Assembly (NCBI GenBank): GCA_903854305.1
Contig: CAINWC010000169.1
Coordinates: 1-17,425 of the forward strand
DNA from: an uncultured Pseudomonadota bacterium
Lineage (GTDB): Bacteria > Pseudomonadota > Gammaproteobacteria > Burkholderiales > Methylophilaceae
Reading direction: 5' to 3'
Length of the DNA stretch: 17,425 bases
Part shown: positions 6,264-15,037 of the stretch, piece after piece
How positions within the stretch are numbered: position 1 is the stretch's first letter
How the letters are laid out: the number at the start of each line of letters is the position of its first letter
The notes under the pieces: generated by a model
Databases searched by the model: none
What the model was told of the DNA's origin: nothing
Seen by the model: the letters and a program-made list of their open reading frames with translations, nothing else
Translations under genes and position numbers: made by a program

Positions 6264-6312
6264 TGTTAGTCCGATTACTTGAGTGAAAAATGCTGGTTTA
6301 GGCAAAGACAAA

Positions 6313-6331
6313 AGCCACGAAGGACGTGGCT
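6313..6331 (-). terminator. Hairpin between dnaK and dnaJ (attenuator-like)
   Basis: AGCCACG (6313-6319) and CGTGGCT (6325-6331) form a perfect 7-bp stem with a 5-nt loop. On the transcribed strand it is followed by TTTGTCTTTG, a broken T-run. It may partially terminate transcription, giving less dnaJ than dnaK mRNA, or act in mRNA processing. Confidence 0.45.
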
Positions 6332-6377
6332 CTTGTTTATTGCACTAAACGCTAAGTGTTAATATTTAGCTTCAACA

Positions 6378-8300
6378 TTAGTCTTTTTTAACTTCTTCAA
6401 ACTCCGCATCAACCACTTCAGCATCTACCGTTTTTTCACCTTGAGGTTGTTGCGCGCTTTCGGTATTTGCCTGTGCTTGTTGATCAGCATAGACTTTTTC
6501 ACCAAGTTTTTGTGCAGCCTCTGTTAATGCGTTGGTTTTAGCTTCAATGGTATCTTTGTCATCAGACTTCATGGCTTCTTCGACATCTTTAAGCGCATTT
6601 TCAATGGCTTCTTTTTCAGCAGCCTCTAACTTATCGCCATGCTCAGTCAATGATTTTTTCACTGAATGCACCATGCCATCAGCAGCGTTACGCGCATCTA
6701 CAAGCTCGCGTAATTTGCGATCTTCGTCGGCGTATTTAATTGCATCTTCTTCCATTTGCTGAATTTCAGCTTCGCTTAAACCGCTATTTGCCTTGATGGT
6801 AATTTTATTTTCTTTACCCGTCGCTTTGTCTTTCGCTGATACATGCAAAATACCGTTAGCATCAATATCAAATGTCACTTCAATCTGCGGCATGCCACGT
6901 GGTGCTGGTGGAATGTCGCTTAAATTGAATTGCCCTAAGCTCTTATTCGCAGATGCCAACTCACGTTCACCTTGCAACACTTGAATCGTCACCGCATTTT
7001 GGTTGTCATCAGCTGTTGAGAAAGTTTGAGATGCTTTCGTAGGAATCGTGGTATTTTTCTTGATGACTTTAGTCATTACGCCGCCAAGTGTTTCGATACC
7101 TAAAGATAAAGGCGTTACATCAAGCAACAATACATCTTTAACATCACCTTTAAGTACGCCGCCTTGAATCGCAGCGCCAACGGCTACTGCTTCATCAGGG
7201 TTTACGTCTTTACGTGGCTCTTTACCGAAAATCTCTTTTACTTTTTCTTGCACTTTAGGCATACGGCTTTGACCGCCGACTAAAATAACATCGGTAATAT
7301 CGTCAATGGAAACGCCTGCATCCTTAATCGCGGTGCGGCATGGTGCCATCGTACGTTCAATCAAATCATCTACTAATGACTCTAATTTAGCACGTGTGAT
7401 TTTTACCACTAAGTGTTTAGGGCCTGTTGCATCGGCAGTAATATACGGTAGATTAACTTCAGTTTGGGTCGCGCCAGAAAGCTCGATTTTTGCTTTTTCT
7501 GCCGCTTCTTTAAGGCGTTGTTTTGCCAATAAATCATTACGTAAATCCATGCCGCCATTGTCTTTTTTGAACTCATCTGCTAAAAAGTCGATCAAGCGAT
7601 TGTCGAAGTCTTCACCGCCTAAGAACGTATCGCCATTGGTTGAAAGCACTTCAAATTGATGTTCACCATCAATGTTAGAAATTTCAATAATAGAAACGTC
7701 AAAAGTACCGCCGCCTAAGTCATACACCGCAATCTTACGATCACCTTCTTGTTTATCTAAACCAAACGCTAGCGCAGCAGCGGTAGGCTCATTGATAATA
7801 CGCTTTACATCTAAACCAGCGATGCGGCCAGCATCTTTAGTGGCTTGGCGTTGGCTATCGTTAAAGTAAGCTGGCACGGTAATGACGGCCTCAGTCACTT
7901 CTTCACCTAAATAGTCTTCAGCAGTTTTCTTCATTTTACGAAGTACTTCAGCTGAAATTTGTGGAGGTGCCATTTTTACACCACGAATTTCTACCCATGC
8001 ATCGCCGTTATCAGCTTTAGCAATGGTGTAAGGCATTAAACCAATGTCTTTTTGCACTTCTTTTTCATCAAATCTACGGCCGATTAAACGCTTAACCGCA
8101 TAAAGCGTATTTTTTGGGTTAGTCACCGCTTGGCGTTTTGCCGGTGCGCCAGTTAAGATTTCGCCATCTTCCTGATAAGCGATAATTGAAGGCGTAGTAC
8201 GTGTACCTTCTGAGTTCTCAATCACGCGAGGCTTGCCGCCTTCCATCACGGCTACGCAAGAGTTCGTTGTACCTAAGTCAATACCAATAATTTTACCCAT
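6378..8300 (-). CDS. dnaK: Chaperone protein DnaK (Hsp70)
   Basis: The ATP-dependent cytoplasmic Hsp70, 640 aa, usual length. The nucleotide-binding domain (1 to about 385) shows [52 protein letters not shown] and [10 protein letters not shown]. The interdomain linker carries the conserved [16 protein letters not shown]; then come the substrate-binding beta domain and helical lid. The C-terminal tail ends [11 protein letters not shown], the conserved acidic end of bacterial DnaK. The start [10 protein letters not shown] is preceded by AAGGAATAGGA. The gene has its own sigma32-like promoter in the 164-bp gap after grpE, so it can be transcribed both from there and from the grpE promoter. Confidence 0.99.
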   Translation of the reverse strand: MGKIIGIDLGTTNSCVAVMEGGKPRVIENSEGTRTTPSIIAYQEDGEILTGAPAKRQAVTNPKNTLYAVKRLIGRRFDEKEVQKDIGLMPYTIAKADNGDAWVEIRGVKMAPPQISAEVLRKMKKTAEDYLGEEVTEAVITVPAYFNDSQRQATKDAGRIAGLDVKRIINEPTAAALAFGLDKQEGDRKIAVYDLGGGTFDVSIIEISNIDGEHQFEVLSTNGDTFLGGEDFDNRLIDFLADEFKKDNGGMDLRNDLLAKQRLKEAAEKAKIELSGATQTEVNLPYITADATGPKHLVVKITRAKLESLVDDLIERTMAPCRTAIKDAGVSIDDITDVILVGGQSRMPKVQEKVKEIFGKEPRKDVNPDEAVAVGAAIQGGVLKGDVKDVLLLDVTPLSLGIETLGGVMTKVIKKNTTIPTKASQTFSTADDNQNAVTIQVLQGERELASANKSLGQFNLSDIPPAPRGMPQIEVTFDIDANGILHVSAKDKATGKENKITIKANSGLSEAEIQQMEEDAIKYADEDRKLRELVDARNAADGMVHSVKKSLTEHGDKLEAAEKEAIENALKDVEEAMKSDDKDTIEAKTNALTEAAQKLGEKVYADQQAQANTESAQQPQGEKTVDAEVVDAEFEEVKKD

Positions 8301-8406
8301 AATTCCTATTCCTTTTTAATGTAGAATTTACCAGCGTTAACCTAAATCTTTACTTTTAAATGTTTGGCGATTTACGTTACTGGCGATTTTTTAAACCATG
8401 TTGTAA

Positions 8407-8434
8407 CAATGGTGTTCAATTTATTTATTTCAAG
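8407..8434 (-). promoter_or_regulatory. Sigma32-like heat-shock promoter of dnaK
   Basis: On the - strand the -35 CTTGAA (8429-8434) is a full match, followed after 14 bp by the -10 CACCATTG (8407-8414), one mismatch from CCCCAT. The predicted start is near 8400, giving a leader of about 100 nt. Spacer length and element order are the same as in the grpE promoter. Confidence 0.6.
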
Positions 8435-8464
8435 TGGCCCGTGAAACAAGTCACTTGCAAACGC

Positions 8465-9010
8465 TTATTTGGCTTTTGCTACCATCACTAATGCTGGGCG
8501 TAATACGCGGTCATTCAAGGTGTAACCTTTTTGCAATACTGTGAGTACGGTGTTAGGCTCTTGATCACTATCGAGCATGCTAATTGCCTGATGTTTGTTA
8601 GGATCAAACTTTTCACCCACTGGATTTACTTCGGTAATATTGAACTTATCAAATACAGAAGCGAGTTGGTTTGTGGTAATTTGAACGCCATCTTTATAGC
8701 TTTGAACATCAGCAGACTCAATCAACAAGGCTGCATCTAAGCTATCTTTTACCGCTAATAATTCATTTGAGAATTTTTCTAAAGCAAATTTACGCGCTTT
8801 TTCAATGTCATCCATCGCACGGCGGCGAATGTTTTCACCGTCAGCTTTTATATATAAAACCGCCGCTTGTGCTTCTGCAAGTTGCGCTTCTAATTCACCA
8901 ATGCGCGCATCCAGTGAACCAGCGGCACCGCTATTTTGTAAGTAATCTTCAGTTTGCGTTTCTTGGTTTTGTAAGTCTGGAGATTGTGAGTCTTGTGTGT
9001 GTTCAGTCAT
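8465..9010 (-). CDS. grpE: Nucleotide exchange factor GrpE
   Basis: A 181-aa GrpE, which releases ADP from DnaK in the cytoplasm and works as a dimer. The acidic, Gln-rich N-terminal tail (1 to about 30) is disordered-looking. A long coiled-coil helix (about 33-85) reads [20 protein letters not shown], then [20 protein letters not shown], a GrpE signature. The C-terminal beta domain contains [17 protein letters not shown] and [18 protein letters not shown], the most conserved family segment. The ATG at 9010 has GAGGA 6-7 bp upstream. It is the first gene of the chaperone operon, with a sigma32-type promoter directly upstream and dnaK 164 bp downstream. Confidence 0.98.
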   Translation of the reverse strand: MTEHTQDSQSPDLQNQETQTEDYLQNSGAAGSLDARIGELEAQLAEAQAAVLYIKADGENIRRRAMDDIEKARKFALEKFSNELLAVKDSLDAALLIESADVQSYKDGVQITTNQLASVFDKFNITEVNPVGEKFDPNKHQAISMLDSDQEPNTVLTVLQKGYTLNDRVLRPALVMVAKAK

Positions 9011-9047
9011 GAAGCATCCTCAAATATTTTGTACAGTACGGTGAACA

Positions 9048-9073
9048 ATGGGGGCAGCTTGGTAAATCTCAAG
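9048..9073 (-). promoter_or_regulatory. Sigma32 heat-shock promoter of grpE
   Basis: On the - strand CTTGAG (-35, 9068-9073) and CCCCAT (-10, 9048-9053) are separated by 14 bp, close to the RpoH consensus CTTGAA-N13-14-CCCCAT. The expected start near 9040 leaves a leader of about 30 nt before the grpE ATG. Confidence 0.75.
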
Positions 9074-9125
9074 TTAGAAATTTAAAAATAATTATCAATT
9101 ATGCAAAATAGTGGCTTGAGATTTA
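9063..9125. repeat. 11-bp perfect inverted repeat overlapping the grpE -35 element
   Basis: TAAATCTCAAG (9063-9073) is repeated inverted as CTTGAGATTTA (9115-9125), with a 41-bp AT-rich spacer. The left arm contains the sigma32 -35 hexamer of grpE. The right arm has no matching -10 on the + strand and no gene to drive, so it is not simply a second promoter. The role is unknown. Confidence 0.5.
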
Positions 9126-9170
9126 GCTATGTGAAGTGGTGTTTTATTTTGCCGAACCTGATATGGCTTG

Positions 9171-10040
9171 CTAGCGTATTTTGTAACGATCATACATCCA
9201 CAAGTATTGTTCAGGGCATTGTTGAATTGTACGTTCAATTTCAGCATTCAATAATGCTGGCGTGTTAATGCCGCCTGTTTCGATTGGACGAATATGAATA
9301 GTGTAACCTCGCCCCCAGCTTAAGCGTTCACCAAATGCCATGAAAACATGTGCGCCAGTTTTTTGCGCTAATTTTGAGGCTAATGTCATTGTATAAGCTG
9401 GATGCCCAAAAAATGGCGCCCATTCACCTTCGCCTTCTAATGGTGCTTGGTCAGGTAAAATCCCAATGGCTTCGCCACGTTTCAGTGCTTGCAATAACAG
9501 TTTTACGCCTTGGCTATTAGCGGGGGCAAGCGTTATCCTTCCTCGTTGCCGGCCCGTTGTAATTAAAGGCATTAGCCAAGCTTGGCGTGGCTGTCTGTAA
9601 AGCACTGCCATTGGATGATGCGCGCCATAATATAGCGAGGTGATTTCAAAGCAACCCAGATGTGGTGTTAAAAAAATCAGTCCTTTACCTGATGTTAAAG
9701 CTGACTCAACAGCCTGCCAACCATCTACACGCTTCACCCAATGAAGTACTTTTAATGGAGATTTAAACCAAATGGCAAATGTTTCAAAAGCGCCTTTGCT
9801 GTTCTCAAGTGTGCTTTTGAATAACAGTTTTTCAGCAGCAACTTTGCTATTGATTAAGCCGCTTTGATATAGGTTGCGCTTGGCGTGGGCGCGATGGTCT
9901 CGGTTGAATACATAATTGATCAGACCTACTATTGAGCCTAAACAGTGGATGATAGGTAGAGGGAAAAAACGTAGTAACTTTAGGCATTGTATCAAGCCAA
10001 GCAGAATGTATTTCTTAACCAGTGATTTTAAGTTACTCAT
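9171..10040 (-). CDS. lpxL: LpxL/HtrB-type lipid A late acyltransferase
   Basis: A 289-aa inner-membrane enzyme that transfers a secondary fatty acyl chain from acyl-ACP to the Kdo-lipid A precursor at the cytoplasmic face. The N-terminus has a hydrophobic anchor (about 12-45). The catalytic HX4(D/E) motif is HLGCFE (His127, Glu132). Further family motifs are YRQPRQ (148-153), PDQAP (196-200), a WAPFFG stretch and the C-terminal WMYDRYK. The ATG at 10040 is chosen; it lies within the end of waaC (8-bp overlap), pointing to coupled translation, whereas the TTG 6 bp earlier is less likely. It is the last gene of the LPS operon. Whether it acts as LpxL or LpxM, and on which chain, cannot be read from sequence. 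Confidence 0.88.
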   Translation of the reverse strand: MSNLKSLVKKYILLGLIQCLKLLRFFPLPIIHCLGSIVGLINYVFNRDHRAHAKRNLYQSGLINSKVAAEKLLFKSTLENSKGAFETFAIWFKSPLKVLHWVKRVDGWQAVESALTSGKGLIFLTPHLGCFEITSLYYGAHHPMAVLYRQPRQAWLMPLITTGRQRGRITLAPANSQGVKLLLQALKRGEAIGILPDQAPLEGEGEWAPFFGHPAYTMTLASKLAQKTGAHVFMAFGERLSWGRGYTIHIRPIETGGINTPALLNAEIERTIQQCPEQYLWMYDRYKIR

Positions 10041-11022
10041 GAGCAATGATTTTAAATGCTGTCAGTTGATTTAACACATCTTGCGCTGAGATTTTCTGAT
10101 GTTGATTACCCAAGTTTTTGAACGTTTGATTAGCGCCACCATATAAGCCTGTAAGGCTTGGATTCGTATCAGTGTAAATGCCTATAACGGGCTTATTAAG
10201 CGCTACAGCTAAGTGTGCTAATCCAGTATCAACGCCAATGACCGCTTGCGACTTTTGAATGATACTCGCCAATGAAGCAATCCCCATTTTTGGTAACACT
10301 AGCGATTGATCAAGCTGGCTGGCAATTTGTTTTGCACGCTGTAATTCCGCATCATTTCCCCAAGGTAGTACCAAGGCGAAGTTTTGCAATTGCAGCTTTT
10401 TGCCTAGCTCTATCCAATGCTCAATTGCCCATAATTTAGAATCACGACTGGTACCATGCAATGCTAATATGAAATTTGATGATAACACTGTTGTGGTGTG
10501 GTTAACGTTGGAATTTGGCATTGCTTGTATGCCGTAATCTAGTGAGGCTTCATCAATTGTATAGCCAAGCGCTAAGGCCGCTAATTGACGGTTACGTAGC
10601 ACCGCATGAAGGTCCGGCGAAACGCCAAAGCGATGATTGTAAAAACAGCTTGCCATTGGCTCGCGTACTGATGATTTATCATATCCGCACTTATTGGAAC
10701 TGTTGCTAAGGTAAGTGAGTAACCCGCTTTTCAACAGGCCCTGAGTGTCGATGACAACGTCGTATTGCTGCGATTGTATGAGCTTCCTGAATGCAAACAA
10801 CTCGAGCCATGTCTGCTTTGAAAAAATCGATTTTCGCCAACGCCGAATGGCAACGGGAATCACTTGATTAATACCAGCATGCATGGTGAGTATCTCAACA
10901 AAACTTTCCTCAACCAACCAGTCAATCAATGCGTTTGGGAACTGCTTTTTGATGTCAGCTATGATTGGTAAATTGTGTACTACATCGCCCAATGAAGTAG
11001 TTTTGATGATTAGAATACGCAT
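10033..11022 (-). CDS. waaC: LPS heptosyltransferase I (WaaC/RfaC)
   Basis: A GT9 enzyme of 329 aa that adds the first L-glycero-D-manno-heptose to Kdo on lipid A, using ADP-heptose at the cytoplasmic side of the inner membrane. The GT-B fold is supported by the N-terminal TSLGDVVHNLP (9-19, with catalytic Asp13), LHGTSRDSKLW (188-198, sugar-nucleotide phosphate contacts) and GVDTGLAHLAVAL (263-275, ADP-heptose loop). These match WaaC better than WaaF, mainly through GDVVHNLP and TSRDSKLW. Length is typical. It starts 5 bp after the upstream GT9 gene and overlaps the acyltransferase gene by 8 bp. Confidence 0.9.
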   Translation of the reverse strand: MRILIIKTTSLGDVVHNLPIIADIKKQFPNALIDWLVEESFVEILTMHAGINQVIPVAIRRWRKSIFSKQTWLELFAFRKLIQSQQYDVVIDTQGLLKSGLLTYLSNSSNKCGYDKSSVREPMASCFYNHRFGVSPDLHAVLRNRQLAALALGYTIDEASLDYGIQAMPNSNVNHTTTVLSSNFILALHGTSRDSKLWAIEHWIELGKKLQLQNFALVLPWGNDAELQRAKQIASQLDQSLVLPKMGIASLASIIQKSQAVIGVDTGLAHLAVALNKPVIGIYTDTNPSLTGLYGGANQTFKNLGNQHQKISAQDVLNQLTAFKIIAHE

Positions 11023-11027
11023 TAGTG

Positions 11028-12137
11028 TTATTTGGTCAGTAAAATTTCAAGTGCTGTAATCACACGCGATGCTGGAAGTTCATTCATACAACGGCTTTCG
11101 CTGTTTTTATGTTTATTGCAGCCTTCTTCATGGCACGGTACACAATTTCCAAGGCCTTGGAGTAGAAGCACGTTATTGACCCTTTGGTAAGGCGCGGTCA
11201 TAACCCAAGGACTTTTTTCAGCGGCATATCCTTTTGGCCAAGGCCCCCATTTTACCGGGTTCGTGGGGCCATAAAGCGCCAAGGTCGGCGTGCCGCAGGC
11301 CGCTGCTAGATGTGTCGTGGCGGTGTCTGGCCCAATGAAGGCGCTTGCGTGTTGTAACAGTTTGCTGATATTCTCAAATCCAGTCTTTCCAGCAATCGAC
11401 ACTATATGCTTTGGGTCGTTGGAGGCTAATTCATTGCAATAAGCCAACTCATCATGAGCACTACCCCCAGTCAATACAATCCGCATGTTATTGCTGATCA
11501 AGTGTTCTATCAGTGCTTTCCATCCAGCGTCTGTCCAACGCTTATATTGCCACATTGGGAATGGATGGATGACAACAAATTTTTCATTTCGCCAATCGAA
11601 ATTCAGCAGCTTGTCCAACACGGTTGCTGCCTGCGTATTACTGGGCGGGATGATTTCATAGAGCTTCTCTATATTCAGGCTCTCGACCAATGCAAGATTC
11701 TGAACAATAGTATGCGTATTTACATTGTCAAGTAGATGCCAAGAGTTGCTTAGTACGCGTTTCCATAGGCTTTGAACCTTTAGGTCAGGGATAAGGCCAA
11801 CTCTTTTTTTGCTCGCAATAAGGGCGTATTGATGACTACGATCATTCGCCTGTGTGTTGATTGCTAAATCATATTTTCTGAAAATGCGTTTTAGCAAAGC
11901 TAAATAACCAGCCAAATTTGGGTGTTCATCACTTTCAATTACATTATTGCAATCAGTGTTGCCTTTTAACATCCCCCCTTTACTGGTGTAAACTAAAACA
12001 TCAATGATTGCCTCAGGCCATGCGGCTCGTATCGAATGCAATAGGGGCGTGAGCAATACATCGCCAATTTGCCTTGTGGCAATGAGCAATACTTTGTTAG
12101 GGCTAGTTTTATTAGGGCTAATTTTATTTTTAAACAT
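11028..12137 (-). CDS. GT9 glycosyltransferase, heptosyltransferase III-like (WaaQ type)
   Basis: A second GT9/GT-B enzyme, 369 aa. It has TRQIGDVLLTPLL (21-33, Asp26 equivalent to the catalytic Asp of WaaC), HPFPMWQYKRW (191-201) and the nucleotide-sugar loop GPDTATTHLAAACG (269-282). The C-terminal part carries a Cys cluster (Cys332, 335, 340, 350, with CVPC and EGCNKHK) seen in many WaaQ-like GT9 proteins and often thought to bind metal. It likely adds a branch heptose or another sugar to the inner core. The first 15 residues form an extra tail with a duplicated SPNK motif. The gene starts 3 bp after the preceding glycosyltransferase and ends 5 bp before waaC. WaaQ and WaaF are both possible; the Cys cluster favours WaaQ. 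Confidence 0.8.
   Translation of the reverse strand: MFKNKISPNKTSPNKVLLIATRQIGDVLLTPLLHSIRAAWPEAIIDVLVYTSKGGMLKGNTDCNNVIESDEHPNLAGYLALLKRIFRKYDLAINTQANDRSHQYALIASKKRVGLIPDLKVQSLWKRVLSNSWHLLDNVNTHTIVQNLALVESLNIEKLYEIIPPSNTQAATVLDKLLNFDWRNEKFVVIHPFPMWQYKRWTDAGWKALIEHLISNNMRIVLTGGSAHDELAYCNELASNDPKHIVSIAGKTGFENISKLLQHASAFIGPDTATTHLAAACGTPTLALYGPTNPVKWGPWPKGYAAEKSPWVMTAPYQRVNNVLLLQGLGNCVPCHEEGCNKHKNSESRCMNELPASRVITALEILLTK
12097..12126. repeat. 15-bp tandem duplication at the start of the GT9 gene
   Basis: TTAGGGCTAGTTTTA (12097-12111) is followed at once by TTAGGGCTAATTTTA (12112-12126), a 14 of 15 match. On the coding (-) strand this gives the repeated SPNK in KISPNKTSPNK, so the duplication is in frame and adds five residues to the N-terminal tail. 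Confidence 0.8.
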
Positions 12138-12140
12138 AAG

Positions 12141-13055
12141 TTAAATTATTTTTCGTTTCATTTCGTTTAACCAACGACTAACGCTAAGCTTGAAAGTTTT
12201 GCTCGGCATTTCTAGCGGCCCAGTCCAGTCTTGCCCTCTTTGCAAATAGTGCTTAGTAAAAGTATTTGAACTTATTCCCCATTTATGTAAAAACATGTGG
12301 CTACCATTTTTTCTGAAGGTGAGTTTTTTAGTAGATTTTGACATGAAATGATACACGCGACTTTTACCTACACCTTTAAAATGACGTACTCCCAACTCCC
12401 AAAGCTTCATGGAAAAGTCCGGGTCTGAATACATTCCTGGTGAAAATTCAGTGCTATAGCCACCGACTAAATCCCAAACTGTTGTATGAATTACGCTTGG
12501 TGGCCATGTGGCTCCACACCAATCTGCTTTGTTAATTAGCGAAAATTCCTTTAATAACTTGGCTTCGTTAAAATTGTCTGGGTTGCTGCCAAAATCTAGT
12601 GGGGCAATTGCACATGAATTGCCTGTGGCATGCGGTTCTATCATGGTGCTGGAAAAGAAAAAGTAGGGGGAAGGTTGTTTTTTTACTTCTTCATATAGCC
12701 AAAAGTCCCAATCTGGGCAGGCGTACATATCATCATTGAAATATACCAATAACTCAGTTGACGCTAGTGTGCGGGCTAAATTCATGGCATAACATATGCC
12801 AATATTCGCTGTGGAGTAAGTGAAGTCTAGTGCTTGCTCTTTAACCCATGCTAGCGAGCCATCAGCCCCTTCGTTGAGATGCACAATAATTTGATGTGTA
12901 TAGCGTGAGTTTTTTCTAAGGCTAGCAATGCAGGTTTTTAGAAACTCCAAGTTATTCCAGCTAGGGATAATAATTGAAAATACTGAATTTTCAGAGGCTG
13001 TTTGTTTAGGGTGTTTGCTAATAACAGGTGCTTTAGACAGAAAGGTGGATTGCAT
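12141..13055 (-). CDS. GT2 family glycosyltransferase of the LPS operon
   Basis: A GT-A fold glycosyltransferase of 304 aa, cytoplasmic or peripheral at the membrane. FSIIIPSWNN (26-35) is the nucleotide-binding first strand, TANIGICYAMNLA (82-94) the following loop, and YFNDDM (105-110) stands for the metal-binding DXD. The acceptor/catalytic region includes GMYSDPDFSMKLWELG (207-222). The KWG near 258-260 and the basic C-terminus suggest membrane contact. It resembles rhamnosyl/galactosyl GT2 proteins, but the donor and acceptor cannot be deduced. An extra 20-residue N-terminal tail precedes the domain. It lies 13 bp after the WaaE/LgtF-like gene and 3 bp before the GT9 gene, so a role in core decoration is likely. 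Confidence 0.75.
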   Translation of the reverse strand: MQSTFLSKAPVISKHPKQTASENSVFSIIIPSWNNLEFLKTCIASLRKNSRYTHQIIVHLNEGADGSLAWVKEQALDFTYSTANIGICYAMNLARTLASTELLVYFNDDMYACPDWDFWLYEEVKKQPSPYFFFSSTMIEPHATGNSCAIAPLDFGSNPDNFNEAKLLKEFSLINKADWCGATWPPSVIHTTVWDLVGGYSTEFSPGMYSDPDFSMKLWELGVRHFKGVGKSRVYHFMSKSTKKLTFRKNGSHMFLHKWGISSNTFTKHYLQRGQDWTGPLEMPSKTFKLSVSRWLNEMKRKII

Positions 13056-13068
13056 TGATTTGTGTAAC

Positions 13069-13830
13069 CTATAGGTTGTGCGAAGATTTGCTTAGAAAAT
13101 AAAGTTGTAAATATTTGTAGTAAGTAGTTTCAGCATTATTAACTGCCAACATAAAACCTTGGACACCATCTAAAAAACCTAGTTTAACAATATAAGTACG
13201 AATAAATGCCCAAGTGCCATGTAGTACTGCCCCCGGTAAGCTGGTACGTTTATTTCTGGCATGTAGCTCTGCCGCTCCTAGCATGGCATAGCGCTGCATT
13301 TTATCTAGAACTTCATCTAAATTTTTATAACTAAGATGCAATAGCGATTGTTTTAGGTAACCAGTCGATGAGTTGAATGTTAATCTTTCATGCACCAAAT
13401 GGTTGCTAAACTGTGCGCTACCACGCTTAAACAGGCGTGCTACATAATCTGGTCGCCAGCCGGAGTGGTGAATAAATCGACCACAGAAGCTAGATAATCT
13501 TGGCATAAAGTAAACATCCAAGCTTGGCGATTGTAGTACTTGCGTTATTTCGTTTTGCAGTGCTTTATCAACGCGTTCATCTGCATCAAGTGATAGAACC
13601 CAGTCTTTGGAGGCATAAGCTAAAGCCCGATTTTTCTGTATGCCAAAGCCTTGCCAATCAGTCGATGTATATACTTTCTGGGTGAATTCACGTGCAATGT
13701 TCAGTGTGTCATCGGTACTGCCGGAATCCAGAACAATGATTTCATCTGCCCATACAACAGAAGCCAGGCAATCACGAATATCATGCGCTTCATTTTTTGT
13801 GATAATGATGACGGATATTGTCTGTTTCAT
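13069..13830 (-). CDS. WaaE/LgtF-like LPS core glucosyltransferase (GT2)
   Basis: A 253-aa GT2 enzyme of the WaaE/KdtX/LgtF group, which adds a beta-1,4-glucose to heptose I of the inner core from UDP-glucose at the cytoplasmic membrane face. Its start ISVIIITKNEAHDIRDCLAS, then EIIVLDSGSTDDT (30-42), GFGIQKNRAL (61-70) and the DXD-containing LSLDADERV (79-87) are typical. The WRPDYVARLFKRG segment (125-137) and HERL (147-150) are conserved in this group. Length is usual (about 250 aa). The ATG overlaps the stop of the upstream membrane gene (ATGA), so translation is coupled. The glucose specificity is by family and not proven. Confidence 0.82.
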   Translation of the reverse strand: MKQTISVIIITKNEAHDIRDCLASVVWADEIIVLDSGSTDDTLNIAREFTQKVYTSTDWQGFGIQKNRALAYASKDWVLSLDADERVDKALQNEITQVLQSPSLDVYFMPRLSSFCGRFIHHSGWRPDYVARLFKRGSAQFSNHLVHERLTFNSSTGYLKQSLLHLSYKNLDEVLDKMQRYAMLGAAELHARNKRTSLPGAVLHGTWAFIRTYIVKLGFLDGVQGFMLAVNNAETTYYKYLQLYFLSKSSHNL

Positions 13831-15032
13831 GGACGTATTTTTTGAAGAGGTCTATAAGCACTCAATAAAACACCCGCTAATACGCAATAGAACTTACCTT
13901 CGCCTGCGTCTAACAGCAATGAGTTAAATAGCGATCCAATCACAATCGTCAATATTAACCCACGTAATGATATGCCAATCTGAGCAGGTTCAATCTGGTA
14001 GGAGGCTCTCCAGTGTAGTGACCACATCAACACTAGCATGCCCAGTCCGAGCAAGCCGAGTTCTTGGGTGGTGAGTAAAAATTGATTGTGGGGATTGGGG
14101 ACGCGTGACAAAGCTAAATTTTTATTTTTTGCAAGTACCGCGTATTCATTTTCAAGGCTACCCGTTCCGCCACCAATCAGTGGGTGTTGCTTGATTAAAG
14201 TGATGGTGTTTGTGTACATTTCTACGCGTTGACCTGATGAAGTTTGGGTGCCATTCGATTGATGGTTCTTGATTTCTTGTTTAATGTCAAATAGGCGCGA
14301 ATGAGGCAAGTTAGGCATCGCCTGGTGTAAGGTTAGCCCTAACAGAATTAAACTAAACCAGTAAGCCAAGGATTTAACACCCCATGCTTCATAGGTAAAC
14401 CAGACTATTAGAATTATCATGGTAATCTGTCCTGTCCTGCCATCCACTAAAAACAGGATATTTAGGCCAGCCATGATACTCAGTATTATCCATGTCAATT
14501 GTATTGAGCCTGCTGATTTTAATGCTTGATGCATCATCATGAACATCGCAAAAGACATTAAAATGTTATGCGCGATCCTTCCTTTAAATACAATAAAACC
14601 TTGGTCAATATCATGATGCGGTACTAAGCCTAGCCATTTTAGGTAGGAAATAATCAGCACCATAATCATGCTTATTAAAAAGGCATTTATAGCATATTGC
14701 CGAATTTTTTCAGAGTGCATCACGCTGATGATTAGCGGGATAAATAGTAATTTATGGTACTTCATCAGGAAGTCGAGGCGCATATTCCAAGATGCGCTCG
14801 AGTAGAGGGTGCCTATGGCATATAAAATAAATAATGCAATTGAAGCGAGTGCAGCAGGATTGTTTTTTATGCGTTCAAATTTAATTGTGTAGTTGCCTGA
14901 GAGCAGCCAGAAAACGACAAAGAGGCCCATCGCCCAGCTCATAAAGGCGGTCGGCAAGGCAACACTAAAGCTGGCAAAAATGATAAGCCATAGTGTTGCT
15001 GTTTGGGTGAAAGCTAAATAGTTATTTTTCAT
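13827..15032 (-). CDS. O-antigen ligase/polymerase-like membrane protein (WaaL/Wzy family)
   Basis: An integral membrane protein of 401 aa with about ten to twelve hydrophobic helices, and a larger periplasmic loop at about 235-320. The loop ends in NPHNQFLLTTQELGLLGLG (313-331), the His-containing signature of the Wzy_C/O-antigen ligase family (PHNxxL). FKGRIAHN (149-156) and DGRTGQ (197-202) carry conserved Arg residues. The segment GQRVEMYTNTITLIKQHPLIGGGTGS (267-292) is also typical. These proteins transfer undecaprenyl-linked glycans to the lipid A core at the periplasmic side. Its place among core-sugar genes favours WaaL over Wzy. No wzx, wzy or wzz is visible, so the ligated glycan must be made elsewhere. 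Confidence 0.8.
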   Translation of the reverse strand: MKNNYLAFTQTATLWLIIFASFSVALPTAFMSWAMGLFVVFWLLSGNYTIKFERIKNNPAALASIALFILYAIGTLYSSASWNMRLDFLMKYHKLLFIPLIISVMHSEKIRQYAINAFLISMIMVLIISYLKWLGLVPHHDIDQGFIVFKGRIAHNILMSFAMFMMMHQALKSAGSIQLTWIILSIMAGLNILFLVDGRTGQITMIILIVWFTYEAWGVKSLAYWFSLILLGLTLHQAMPNLPHSRLFDIKQEIKNHQSNGTQTSSGQRVEMYTNTITLIKQHPLIGGGTGSLENEYAVLAKNKNLALSRVPNPHNQFLLTTQELGLLGLGMLVLMWSLHWRASYQIEPAQIGISLRGLILTIVIGSLFNSLLLDAGEGKFYCVLAGVLLSAYRPLQKIRP

Positions 15033-15037
15033 TGAAT

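Noticed and set aside
6264..6311. Sixteen extra N-terminal residues for DnaJ
   Set aside because: They start at a TTG, are unlike any DnaJ N-terminus, and span the hairpin region; [12 protein letters not shown] from 6263 is the standard start.
9074..9114. Fur-box-like AT-rich hexamers (CATAAT, GATAAT) upstream of grpE
   Set aside because: The match to the 19-bp Fur consensus is partial and the DNA is so AT-rich that chance matches are expected.
9115..9140. Second sigma32 promoter on the + strand (CTTGAG at 9115-9120)
   Set aside because: No CCCCAT-like -10 lies 13-14 bp downstream (AGTGGT is there) and no + strand gene follows.
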